NCBI GenBank assembly: GCA_025667525.1
Contig: JANFOE010000570.1
Span: 546,001 to 610,000 of the forward strand
Reading direction: 5' to 3'
DNA length: 64,000 bases
From: Glebionis coronaria
Lineage: Eukaryota; Streptophyta; Magnoliopsida; Asterales; Asteraceae
Under the pieces are notes generated by a model. It was not told the DNA's origin. It was given only the letters and a program-made list of their open reading frames with translations, and did no database searches. Each line of letters opens with the position of its first letter. The stretch's first letter is position 1. Below, one piece after another: positions 22,028 through 32,102 of this stretch. The translations under genes were made by a program, and so were the position numbers.

Positions 22028-23833
22028 GGTACCATGACCAAATCATGTTGAGCATAAGATTCCATACCTGTCATAGCATTTGGTTAAGGTTCACTCAAAT
22101 GTGTAGGATTAGGTACCACATCATTTGAGTTACTAGTTCCCGAATGCTGTTCGAGGTTGTCATTTTTATGCGCAACTTGATGTGGGTTATCATCATTACC
22201 AAGACTGGTTGTGGTGGGTACCTCACTGACGACATCAGAACCGTAGTGAGAGAGATTAGCAACGAGAGCAACTTGGGCAGAGTGAATGTCATCACAATCC
22301 GAATCATATGCGTCAAGATCATCTGCTTGATAAGCTGCATTAGAAGTGGAAACGAATGCAATGCCTTCAGTATCTGCTGCCCCTGGGTCTGCAAGAAATG
22401 CTAACTCATCTGAATCCAAAATCTTTCCCTTAGACTGAGCATCAACCAAATACATTTTCTCACGAAACCAAGCTTCATCCCTTCTCCTTTTTGGTTGAGT
22501 GCATTCCCTAGCCATATGACCTTGTCCTCGACAATTGTAGCAAGTCACAACCTTTTGAGGACCAATAGGACTTCCATTTCCACTAGCTTGAGAATTCACA
22601 GCTTGATTGTTCCCAGTCCTTGTAGGAGGTCCATATGAATTTTTCCTTCCCTGAATAGGTTGCACCATCACTTGACCATCTTGAACAGTGGCTTGTTGTC
22701 GAGGATTTGATGAGGTGCGGAGCTGATTGTTTGTTGGTGGAAATCCTCTAGTTGCAACAAGTTTTGACAAGTAGGCAGTGAGATGGTTTAGAACATCAGC
22801 TGGCGTATCATTTGGAGTAAAGACTGGTGCTTGGATTGGTGGAAGTTCATTAGAGTAGAAGGCTTGTGCTGGTTGTGCTTCAATTGGAAAGTATCCTTGC
22901 TGAGGAGTATAGCCCATTGGAGAAGTGTTGGCTTGTGATGGTGATGTCTGATATGGTGGTTGCTGTGGAAAAGATTGTTGATGAACACTTTGTTGAAATG
23001 CTTGTTGTGGCATCATTGGTGGTTGATAAGATGGTTGCTGTGGTTATGATAGGTGTGTGGTGATGGCTGCTGCAAGTATGATGGTTGTTGATAAGTATAA
23101 GCCATGTTTTGTTGAGAAGCATACATGGCAAGTGGATCATGAACTTGAGGTTTAGACAGCCGAGCCTCGATCACATGGCATTCGTGTTGTTGAAGAAAAG
23201 CTTGAAGTTGATCCACATTGGTGTTATGCAAGTCCTTAGCCAATTTAACATCCGTCACGTACTTTTTCCATTCTGAAGGAAGATTGTTCAAATACTTGGT
23301 GTTTAATTGAAACGTAGGAATTGCCATGCCATAGATATTTAGCTCATTCAACAATAGGGTAAATCTCAGATAGTAGTCATTGAGAGTCTCCCTTGGCACA
23401 TAGGCAAACTTATCAAAAGTATGATAAAACTTACACTCTCGTTCTTGTTTAGTTAACGAGGTGCCTTGCATTAGAACACAAATTCTATCCCATAACTCTT
23501 TGGCAACTTTATGTTTGCTGACAAGTTTGTAGACATCTGGAGGAAGGGCTTGGAGAATGATGTTTGTAGCATACTTATCACATTTGTCTTGAATCTTCAT
23601 ATCTCCAGTCAATTCACCCGTTGTGCGAGGATGAGTAGTTGTACCTTCCGTCACTGTACCATAATCTAATGGTCCATTGAGTACCGATGCCCAAATGAGA
23701 TGTCCATTCTCTTTGTCAACATGTAAAGTTCCATTCGGGAAGTCCAATCCCCGTACATAGACATCTCCAACATTGGTGGACGATTATCCGTACCCGAGAG
23801 GATGGACTTATCCGTAAGAGATGTGTACTCCAT
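22028..23833 (-). pseudogene. E1 gag, N-terminal part (degenerate)
   Basis: Begins at ATG 23831-23833 with MEYTSLTDKSILSG, like E2. It carries the same UBN2-like capsid region, Q/P-rich linker and zinc knuckle CYNCRGQGHMAREC (about 22503-22544). Damage relative to E2: a one-base deletion near 23717, a two-base deletion near 23046 and CAA to TAA at 22084-22086. The E2 insertion then follows after MVP at the GGTAC duplication. The rest of this gag resumes at 9725. It is part of E1, not a separate third element: the reading continues across the insertion and the LTR, primer-binding site and leader to its right are E1's. Confidence 0.9.
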
Positions 23834-24006
23834 TTTGATAAGTTAAGATTTACAAATATTGATCGAACAATGAGAGAAAGTAAATGTGTTTGTTGTTGTG
23901 AGTTGAAGTTGAGAAACAATGTTAAAATCCCCTAAAATATGTTCTCGATAAACAAAAATTCCAAGTCAAAATTACACACGATTCGAAATTTTTTAAGGAG
24001 TAATTT
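23834..24006 (-). other. E1 leader, gag-proximal part
   Basis: Complement reads CTTTCTCTCATTGTTCGATC followed by TTTGTAAATCTTAACTTATC and the gag ATG. It carries the same TTGTAAATCTT that served as the inversion site in E2. No ORF. Confidence 0.7.
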
Positions 24007-24470
24007 TTGGATTGTCGGAATGTTGATCAGAATAAAGGATCGGAAAGCTGTCGGAATATCAGTCGGAAAGCCGTTGGAATAAACCCTAACGGAATACCCT
24101 TGATCGGAATGTCCCTAATCAGAATACCCTTGAGGAATGTCCCTAATGGGAATACCCAAAATCGGAATGTCCCAAATCAGAATGTACCAAATCGGAATGT
24201 ACCAAATCGGAATGTACCAAATCGGAATGTCCCTTATCGGAATGTACCAAATCGGAATGTCCCTTATCAGAATGTACCAAATCGGAATGTCCCTTATCGG
24301 AATATCCCAAATCGGAATACCAAAATCGGAATAATCAAATCAGAATGCAATCGGAATCCCTTCATCGGAATGTGATCGGAATCCTTAAACCCTTTTCCGA
24401 TGACACTGATCGGAATAACTTTTTGAATCATTTAAACCCTTTTCCGATGATCCTGATCGGAATATATCCC
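24007..24470 (-). repeat. E1 leader tandem repeat, ATTCCGATTTGGTAC unit
   Basis: On the plus strand, repeated ATCGGAATGTACCAA and ATCGGAATGTCCCTT units of about 15-16 bp, some twenty copies, decaying at both ends. It lies in the same place as the E2 array but with a different spacer sequence between CGGAAT cores. Plus-strand open frames encoding NRNVP repeats are a by-product. Confidence 0.9.
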
Positions 24471-24705
24471 ACTTTTCTCGGACAAAACTCAACCAATTCG
24501 AGATTTTATGCCAAAAAATGATCAAAACACCCAAAATTTTTGTGTTTTTAGCCAAAGTAACTATACCAAATCTCTACCACAACTATGTAGAAGATTTGTA
24601 TCAAGAAGAAACCATAAAAAACACAAAAAAATTTTTTGGTCCGTGTAAAATGGATCAAAATAAGAGTATGAATCAAGAATACAAACACATAAACAATACA
24701 ATCAT
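24471..24705 (-). other. E1 leader, primer-proximal part
   Basis: A/T-rich with runs such as CAAAATTTTTGTG; matches 10074-10317 of E2 and similar leader segments of E3 and E4 in inverse orientation. No supported gene. Confidence 0.65.
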
Positions 24706-24724
24706 CCCATGGCTCTTGATACCA
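24706..24724 (-). other. E1 primer-binding site
   Basis: The complement is TGGTATCAAGAGCCATGGG, two bases inside the right LTR. It sets E1's 5' end on the right and its coding strand as minus. Confidence 0.9.
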
Positions 24725-24726
24725 TT

Positions 24727-25032
24727 TGTAGGATGTAAATCTTGCTTATGTTTTAGAGAGAGAAATATAGATGATTTCACACTTCTAGAGAGAGAAAGTT
24801 TAAGAACTATGTGTAAAATAAAATGAAATCACCACCCTCTCCATCTAAGGAGAGGGTTTATATACCAAGCCCATAAGATGGGCTTGGGCTTACATTTGGG
24901 TCGTCCATACATAACATTGACTAGGCCTTTCCTTGTTTGATATATTAAAAGATATCTAGACTACGAGCTACTACTTAATATATTGTCGGAGTGACCGAAT
25001 CTTCCTAAATACGTAAAAACATATTTCCAACA
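24727..25032 (-). repeat. E1 5' LTR
   Basis: 306 bp with TG...CA ends, next to the primer-binding site and followed by the TATAA target duplication. It is the only intact LTR promoter upstream of both E1's gag and, because of the inversion, E2's gag-pol. Confidence 0.93.
24835..24887 (-). promoter_or_regulatory. E1 LTR promoter: TATA box between two inverted repeats
   Basis: Complement TATATAAA at 24857-24864. On the transcript side, CCCTCTCC/GGAGAGGG arms occupy 24835-24856. Upstream, CCAAGCCCAT/ATGGGCTTGG arms occupy 24865-24887. Same design as E2. Confidence 0.72.
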
Positions 25033-25222
25033 TATAACGAATCTATTGTAAAGCTTGTTGCTTTAGGTTACGATGAGGATGTCGCGTTAAAGGCGATATT
25101 GCGAAATGGTCATTGCTATGGTGGTATGGATGTTTTGACTAATATTTTGCATAATAGTTTGGCGTATATGAATAACGGGTATGAGAGCGAGGAGAGTGAT
25201 CATGTTTTTAGTGATTTGAACT
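25033..25222 (+). pseudogene. MIP1-like RING E3 ligase, first coding exon, 3' part
   Basis: Begins with the right TATAA duplication and reads NESIVKLVALGYDEDVALKA, then HCYGGMDVLTNILHNSLAYM, then EESDHVFSDLN. This is the UBA-like helical segment that in MIP1/RF298-type ligases follows the CTEEQL motif found at 292-459. It ends at CT before GTAAGTG (25223), a good splice donor. In the family the next exon continues just after this acidic DL motif. There are no stops in this piece. Together with the left piece it shows a single first coding exon split by E1. No later exon of the gene (linker, coiled coil, RING) was found in the window, so they are missing, far away or too diverged. Confidence 0.75.
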
Positions 25223-27009
25223 GTAAGTGAAACTATAGCCTATAAGATATTAGGTTTGTCAAATTAGCTTAAAGCTAAATCTTTTGAATTCGAGAGGCGG
25301 GTGTCAAATATTGCTAATAATATATGTAAAGTCCAGGGGCATGCACTTTTGCCTAAGCCTTTACATGTTGACTTTACATACCATGATATGAATTAGGGGT
25401 GTCTCTTTAGGCGTTTAAAACAGAATTATGGCTTATTTGCTCTTCAACTTATGTTTCATAAGCTCATTTTGTGGCTTTTTTTTCAAACTATTTGGCTTTT
25501 ATAAGTTTATTATCGTATTATAAGCAAATAAATGAGCTTAGCTGAAACCCACATAAACCATAACCCAGTAATATAGGCTTAAACAATATTATTTCTATGA
25601 AAAATATCAAGGCCCTTCATGTTTATCTTCCTTTAGAACGATAAACATCAAGTTGAGTTTGGATTTTTGTGGTTCCTTCACACGTAATAAATGTAAGGGA
25701 CTTTAGATGAGTGAAGTTTTATAAGAAGTATGGTGTTTATGCTTAGGGACTTAGTTCTAATAGATAACACCGGCTGTTTGGGTGTGCAACCTGTGCATGG
25801 GCACAGGGCCACCAATCACAGAGGGCGTCCAAAATTAGATTTGTTATATGTTAATTAATCCTTAAATAAGTATGGAGGTTAAAGTCTTTGACCTTGTGTG
25901 GTAATATATTTTTGCGTCCATTTCTATTAAACTTTTTTCTCTTATTTCTTAGTAATAGTTTTGTGTTTTGCCAGGTTATATCTCAAAATTAATATTTTGA
26001 CTTTCAATATTACTAAGATTTTTGAGTTTTTAGAATACAAGTTTTTATGTTTAAAGCTTTAGGTATTTAGTTTCTTTCGTCTAACCAAAACTATGTAATA
26101 TGAGATATTATGTCATACCGTTATGTACTAAGAACAATCGAGAATGACATACTAAAAATTGTTAGACTATGATGATCTAATCATCAACGTTGCTCGTAGA
26201 AATGCCCGAAGAGTCTAACTATCTAAAATAGTTATTTTTTATGCTTATAACTGGGTTAAATGTGTTTTTCAGTATCGTTGTTTTAATGTTTTCAGAATCT
26301 TGGTAGTACTCTTTACATATTATTATCACCGGGTCCGGATGTCTTTCTTTTTTCATTTACCTTCGGTATTTAATGGGGCCTTCAAGTAGTACGACACATG
26401 GCCATCGAAATTCACGAGACGACCCTGCTAATAGACATGACACTACACCTTATTTGAATGTATAGACGTAGTGGGAGCTTATTGTTGGCTCTACGTCACT
26501 AAGTTTTTGTTTGTAATTTCCCTTTTACGCAAGTATCATTGGACGTGGATATACTTATTATAATTATGTTTATCAACATGGACTACTTACTCGTAAATTT
26601 CAAGGTACATCCGTAAGAAATCTCATTAGAGATATGCTACAATATTCACCACATTCCGGATTCACAAGACATCACACATGCAATATATCTGCTTGATTGG
26701 ACATTCCTTTCCATCATGCACGCAATATATTCGTTGAAGTATTGATATGTGTTGTGTGTTTGGTATTAATTAGTAGTAGCAGTGTAACAGTTAGCAGTAT
26801 TAGTTAGTAGTAGCAGTTAAATTATAAATGTGTTTCTTAAATTAGTAGTATTGGTGATTTAAATATGTAAAAAAACATAGAAGGACATACATATATAAAT
26901 TATCAGTATGTGTTATATTAATGAGGATATTTAAGTGAATACCAAAGCTCATGATTTGTTTCAAAAGCTACAAAGGCATGTATTGATAGCTTAAATTCTA
27001 CATTTGTAG
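25223..27009 (+). other. Intron-like / intergenic AT-rich sequence
   Basis: Starts at the GTAAGTG donor of the MIP1-like exon. It is AT-rich with no supported ORF on either strand, LTR or obvious terminal repeats. It includes a short GC-richer patch (25770-25850, CACAGGGCCACC) and TAG/TAGTA runs at 26765-26860 that look like local duplications (TTAGTAGTAGCAGT twice). I see nothing else in it. Confidence 0.5.
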
Positions 27010-27084
27010 GTATCTGCTTCACTTGATGAGGTTATTAGATAAAAGATAGCCTTTTTAGCTGATGATATCAAGAAAATTTACAAG
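27010..27084 (+). pseudogene. Unidentified exon-like segment with an in-frame stop
   Basis: 75 bp bounded by TTTGTAG and GTAAGAG. Read from the first base it gives VSASLDEVIR, TAA (27040-27042), then KIAFLADDIKKIYK. The length is a multiple of three and the composition looks coding, unlike its surroundings. I do not recognise the family, and it does not match what I know of MIP1's second exon. It may be an exon of another gene or a captured gene fragment beside the chromovirus LTR at 27105. Confidence 0.35.
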
Positions 27085-27104
27085 GTAAGAGAAGTCAACA
27101 TTTC

Positions 27105-27382
27105 TGATAACTACCCTTAGATTTCAATATAGAAATGAAAGAGTAATTCCAAATAAAAGGGAATTCCAAGAAATATGAATAGAAATCCGAATTAGATGAA
27201 ACAATGATTTGTTACTGATTAGATGAAAGTTTGTTACATGAAGAATTGTTTACAATCAAAAGCTAAATCTTAAATGGATGGTTACAAGTGAATTTATACA
27301 GAAATACAAATGGGCGGGAAAAGTTGTTATGATAGAACTTTGACTTTCTTGTTTGACTTCTAGATATTTGATTATTAAACCA
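27105..27382 (-). repeat. E0 3' LTR
   Basis: Begins TGATAACTACCC and ends ATTAAACCA, giving TG...CA in both orientations. On its inner side the complement reads GAAGAATGGGGTATTTAATA, a polypurine-like tract. The flank ATTTC (27100-27104) would be the target duplication; its partner is not in the window. Confidence 0.65.
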
Positions 27383-27417
27383 TATTAAATACCCCATTCT
27401 TCAATAATTACTTGTCC

Positions 27418-28477
27418 TCAAGCAATATTGAAATTGAAATCTGGAAACTTAACAACCAACTGATCATAAGGTTCCCAAGTAGCATCTGCAACTGCTGAAT
27501 TTGACCAATGAACTAGCAGATAAACAACAACCCTATTTCCTTTCTTTGTCAATCTTCTATCCAATATAGCAAAGGGTTCCTCTGCAATGAGGCATGCATC
27601 ATTCAGTTGAGGTAATCTTCCAGGCTCCTGTGGGGTTTCTCCCCTGAACTTCTTTAATTGAGACACATGAAAAACAGGATGAATCTAGGCATCTTGAGGC
27701 AACTACAACTTATAGGCCACTTTTCCAACCTTCTAAATGATTTGTAAAGGACCATGATACTTTGTTTTCAACTTGTGGTACTTTCCCTTCCTCATTGTGG
27801 ATTGTCTATAAGGTTGAAGCTTCGAAAAAACCCAATCTGCTACCTAAAATTCTCTATCAGTTCTGTCCTTATCTGGCATGTTTTTCATTCTCTCTTGAGC
27901 TCTTTTCATGTGAAACTGAAGTAAGTGAATAACATTCTCTCTGGCCACCATAGTTCTGTCTACCATGTCCACCACACTATCACCAGCATGATAAGTAATG
28001 TGGCTAGGAGGAGGTTGACCATAAACTGCTTGGTATGTGGTAGTTTGAATAGTAGTATGGTAGGAAGTATTGTACCAATACTCAGCCATAGGCAGCCAAG
28101 TAGACCACTCCTTTGGCTTGTCTCTACACATGCACCTCAAATAACATTCCAAGCACCTATTAACAACTTCTATTTGTCCATCACTTTGAGGGTGGTATGC
28201 AGTTGAAGTGTGTAGCTTAACCTTCAACGCTATAAACAACTCTTTCCAAAACTTGCTCATGAAAATTACATCTCTGTCACTCATAATCACTTTTGGCAAA
28301 CCATAGTCTATACATAGTATCCATAAAAACTTGAGCAACCTGAACAGTTGTATAAGGATGAGATAGAGCAATTAAGTGAGCAACCTTACTCAGTCTATCC
28401 ACAATCACCATTATAGCTGTTTTCCCTCTTAACATTGGAAGACCATCAATAAAGTACATGGAGATGTATGTCCACAA
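27418..28477 (-). pseudogene. E0 integrase core and chromodomain (degenerate)
   Basis: From 28477 down: LWTYISMYFIDGLPM, then IMVIVDRLSKVAHLIALSHP (integrase core with the first catalytic D of the usual D-x2-F/Y-I block changed: MDFI is MYFI here). Next come MSDRDVIFMSKFWKELF with the second D, and TAYHPQSDGQIEVVNRCLE with the catalytic E. The C-terminal part ends in a chromodomain: HVSQLKKF-type linker, ILDRRLTKKGNRVVVYLLVHW, ATWEPYDQL. Frameshifts separate the pieces near 28320 and 27700-27840. The integrase inserts element DNA; chromodomains of this type direct insertion toward modified chromatin. The N-terminal zinc part is on the far side of E3. Confidence 0.88.
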
Positions 28478-29491
28478 TCGAGTCCTACGCATTATCCTTG
28501 TGATATTGCCAGAACATCTGAGTGATACGATTCACAATGAAGATGGAAATCCTGCTTGAGCCAACATCAAACAAGCTCATGGTAGGTAACTTGTGCGATT
28601 CTACACGAATCAAACTTGTGAGAACTGGAATGCAACTAAGTTTGATTCTTAATTGATTCAAACTTGATTCCAGGTTTCTTCGCAAAATCCATGTGATCTT
28701 GCCAGAACATTCAGAGTGACACTCATTAGTGTTCACAGTGACGAATAGAAATCCTTCCAATGTCAACATCAAACAGCAATGCGGTAGGTAACTCGCAAGA
28801 TTCTCTATGAATCAAGCTTGTGACAAACTGGAAAGCAGCAATGGTACGATTCTTTTAGAATCAAACTTGTTCCAGGAAATCTGAATTGACGACTCTAATC
28901 AGACGGATATTTTATCCTTATGATTCACTCTTTACGCTCGAAGTCTGCTTTGAGACGGTCGAGTAAAGAGAACTGGCTACTACCGCCAGGAAACCCTGTC
29001 AAGGAGATTCTTAATCGAATCTACCCGATCACAGGTATGGTATCTAATATCGTCTAATGGTATTCACCGACCGGAGGTAAAACGCTACTGAGTTAGGGTG
29101 AAATGTTCAAAGCCATTTCATCTGTGTCTATATATATTGATGCATATCAAGAAGGTGGCGTAGCTGTGTAACCAATGTCGATTCAGAAGTCACAAGAGCA
29201 CAAGATGGCGATAATCAAGATACTTAAGAATGTAAGAATGTAATAGGTCATCTTGTCACAAGAGCACAAGATGAACACTATCAAGGATAGACTGAAGATC
29301 TCAAGCACTCTACGTCAAAAGAGAAAGGCTCAAGATAAATATCACAAGGCATGAAGGAACAAAGCCGTTACAAACAAGATTAAGACCAAGATACAAGACC
29401 AAAGCAAGAAGATCTCCTCTATAAGAATGTATTCACTCAACCATCTTAAGCTTTTTAAGCTTTTTAAGATGACCGATACATTGGGGGAGAT
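28473..29491 (+). repeat. Truncated extra copy of the E3 3' region
   Basis: Matches 39085-40100 almost throughout, including the repeated TCAAACTTGTGA / GGAAATCC modules, the GTCGAGTAAAGAGAAC segment and the terminal purine tract TTGGGGGAGAT. It is non-coding. The left edge is a deletion junction in E0. Confidence 0.85.
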
Positions 29492-29859
29492 TGCTAGCCC
29501 TATATTTTATATAGTCGAACAAGAATGTAATAGGTCATCTTAGTCGTAAATGGTGTTGTATTGTAATAGGTTAGTCGGGAAAACCGGGCTTAGACTTTAA
29601 GCTAATATTGTATAAGTTAGGGGCGTAAGCCCAAAAACAAAGCCAAGCCCGTCACATGTCACTTAAAACCACGACCCAACAAGCCAAGGGTATATATACC
29701 CTCTTCCATGTGTGGAAGAGGGTGTTGGTTATCATTTTACTTTCTCTCTCTAAAGTGATTAACCTTCCAAATTCTCTCTTGTTTCTCTCTCTACTTTCTT
29801 CTCTTTCTCTATCTAAATATCAACTAAATCTTGTGTTATGGATTGATTTAGGAATAACA
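29492..29859 (+). repeat. E3 5' LTR
   Basis: 368 bp, begins TGCTAGCCC (TGTTAGCCC in the other copy) and ends GGAATAACA. It is followed by a primer-binding site. Confidence 0.9.
29691..29723 (+). promoter_or_regulatory. E3 LTR TATA box and downstream hairpin
   Basis: TATATATA at 29691-29698 is followed by arms ACCCTCTTCC (29698-29707) and GGAAGAGGGT (29714-29723). Position and shape equal the E1/E2 LTR hairpin but with an extra base pair, so both arms have changed together. Confidence 0.7.
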
Positions 29860-29861
29860 TT

Positions 29862-29878
29862 TGGTATCAAGAGCCTAT
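29862..29878 (+). other. E3 primer-binding site
   Basis: TGGTATCAAGAGCC begins two bases after the LTR end; the following bases (TATAG) differ from the E1/E2 site. Confidence 0.85.
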
Positions 29879-30139
29879 AGTGGATAGGTGATTGAAGATT
29901 CGTATTTCGTGTTCTTGATTTTTCGTGCCTATCTTGATCTAAAAGTCTCGTACCAAATTTTTTTGGGTGTTTTTATGGTTTATTCTTCATACAGATCATC
30001 TACTTACTATTGGTAGTGATTTGGTATTGTTATTTTGGTTAAAAACACAAAAGTTTTGGTGCTTGATTCATTTTTAGGCTAGAAATCACGAATTTGTTGT
30101 GTTCTAGTACTATCCGAGATAAGGGGTATTTTTGATTCC

Positions 30140-30530
30140 TTCGTACGATCTGTGTATTGCGATCACATAAACCTGGGGTTTCTACTTGCGATCCAATATC
30201 ACGATCACTGGTTACGATCCAGTGTGCGATCACTCACTGTGATCCAAGGAGTGCGATCACTCACTACGATCCAGAGTGCGATCACTCACTACGATCAGGA
30301 GTGCGATCACTCACTGCGATCATAGGCTACAATCACTCGTTGCGATCACTGAATACGATCCAACGTTACGATCTGAGTACGATCTAGTGACTACGATCTA
30401 AGAGTACGATCAAGGACTACGATCTACGAGTACGCTCACGGTTACGATCTAAGAGTACGATCTAAGAGTACGATCAAGGAATACGATCTAAGAGTACGAT
30501 CTGAGAGTGCGATGGGTATTGCGATGGACA
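30140..30530 (+). repeat. E3 leader tandem repeat, GCGATCACTCACTACGATC unit
   Basis: About 25 CGATC/CGATCA cores in imperfect units of 12-20 bp (TGCGATCACTCACTACGATC, later TACGATCTAAGAG). The array sits between primer-binding site and gag, like those of E1, E2 and E4, but the sequence is unrelated to theirs. Confidence 0.88.
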
Positions 30531-30851
30531 TCTAAATTTTGTTTGAGTACTTATTATACAAAGCCACTATCTAGACTAGTCTCGGAACATAGTTTACACG
30601 AAGATTAAAAAAATGAAAAAAAGTTAAAATTTTTAGGTCAAGTTAAATCAAATTTTTTCCCTACTAGTTTTTGGCTATCTCTAACTCAATTTCAAAATTT
30701 GGTAATACAAATTTTTTCGTCTTACCGTTTTGTCGGATTGAGGAATTTATTGTCGGACTGGGAATTTTTTTTTTTGGAACTTTCGAAATTTCAACCACAA
30801 TCAAATCACAACACATTCACTACGATCCTCATCCATTCATAAGTATTCACA
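30531..30851 (+). other. E3 leader, gag-proximal part
   Basis: AT-rich with T runs and no ORF; ends CATAAGTATTCACA just before the gag ATG at 30852. Confidence 0.6.
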
Positions 30852-32102
30852 ATGTCTAACAACAACATCAACATTGCGACTGCTAATCAAATTCGTTTGG
30901 AACAAGGTGGCAACGGTAATCCACCTGTGCTGACAGCCGGTTGCTACGTTTAGTGGAGATCTCGTTTCCTAAGATTTCTAGATGGAAAAGAGAACCGAAC
31001 CGCTCTTCGTCATTGCCTTGAGAATCCACCTCCAGTTTTTGAATTCAGACCCATTACCACACAAGCAGAAGATGGTACTTCATCAACTACACGAGCTATG
31101 GAGGATTTCGACACATGTCCTGCTGAGAAAAAGAAACTCCTCCAAGCTGAAGTCGATGTTGTTAACTACATACTCACTGGGATTGATAACGATATCTATT
31201 CCACAGTTGATGCATGTCCTAATGCTATGGAAATGTGGAATGCAATTCATCGATTGAAGCAAGGTGAGTTGATCAATGTTCAAGATCTCGAGACTAATCT
31301 ACTTTGGGAGTTTGGAAAATTCACATCTGAAGATGGTGAATCCATTGACTCATATTACTCGAGATTCTACAAAATGATGAATGAGCTTGTCAGAAATCAG
31401 TGCACCATCTCCAATCATCATGCCAATGTTCAGATTCTACTTCAACTCAAACCGGAATGGCAAAGGTTTGTGACTTTGGTCAAACAAAGGGAGGATATCA
31501 AGACTATATCTTACCACAAACTTTATGATATACTGAAACAAGATCAGAATGAAGTGAACGAACTTAGGGCTGAAAAGGCAGAACGATCTGCAAACTTTAT
31601 TGATTTTGTGACTGCTACTTCAACAAAACCCGTTCCCCGTCAATAACCACCTCCACATTCCTCAAGGTCATCAAGCTCATCCACCAAACCTCTAGCTACT
31701 GCTAGAAACAAAGCAAAAGCAATTGTCCCCACTCCACCTCCAAAGTATGACACCGAGTCAGATGGAGATAGTGATGATGAACAAACTTCAAGGGACAAGA
31801 AGATTGAAGAACTCATGTCTTTACTCACCACAACTTATAAAAAGATCTACAAACCTACCAACAACAACCTCAGATCATCATCCAATGCTAGATATAAGGA
31901 AGTTGATCATGCACCTAGGTATGATCTTGATGCTAGGTATGATAATCAGAGGATGACGAATCAGGTTGGGGCTAGAGATACTATAGGCACTCCGGTTGTG
32001 TAGAAGACTGGGATTCAATGCTTCAACTTCAAGGGATTTGGGCACATGGCTAGGGAATGCAAGAAGCCAAAATGGGTTAAGGATTCAGGATATCACAAGG
32101 AA
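30852..32102 (+). pseudogene. E3 gag, N-terminal part (degenerate)
   Basis: ATG at 30852 gives MSNNNINIATANQIRLEQGG, then an early TAG in the expected YVW position. The open part resumes around 31098 (MEDFDTCPAEKKKLLQAEVD) and carries a UBN2-like region: EMWNAIHRLKQGE, SIDSYYSRFYKMMNELVRN, LLQLKPEWQRFVTLVKQ. Further stops lie near 31645 and at TAG 32001-32003. At 32018-32060 the zinc knuckle reads CFNFKGFGHMAREC: the second cysteine is replaced by phenylalanine. The copy is non-functional. Confidence 0.82.

Larger units (their letters stand above)
460..25032 (-). mobile_element. E1: Copia LTR retrotransposon (SIRE/Maximus-like), carrying E2
   Basis: A complete but dead Copia element on the minus strand. 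It has 307- and 306-bp LTRs beginning TG and ending CA, a 5-bp target duplication TATAA, an iMet-type primer-binding site beside the right LTR, and a polypurine tract beside the left LTR. Without the 12.3-kb insertion E2 it would be about 12.3 kb. Its order in sense direction is 5' LTR (24727-25032), leader with tandem repeats, gag, E2, rest of gag, protease, integrase, RT, RNase H, a 2.8-kb non-coding 3' region and 3' LTR (460-766). The LTRs differ by roughly seven substitutions and two small indels by eye. The SIRE/Maximus assignment rests on the long coiled-coil Gag, the multiple GGGGGAG tracts and RT features such as QIYVDDIIF and CARYQ. Confidence 0.92.

Noticed and set aside
24007..24375. 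Plus-strand protein of NRNVP repeats
   Set aside because: It is a periodic open frame produced by the 15-bp leader repeat on the antisense strand; both shifted frames are open too, as expected for a short tandem repeat.
22028..25032. A third, separate partial Copia element right of E2
   Set aside because: The GGTAC duplication, the continuing gag reading across E2 and the TATAA duplication show that this is E1's own 5' end.
26765..26860. Mobile element ends from the repeated TTAGTAGTAGCAGT
   Set aside because: Only a short local duplication; no terminal inverted repeats or target duplication found.
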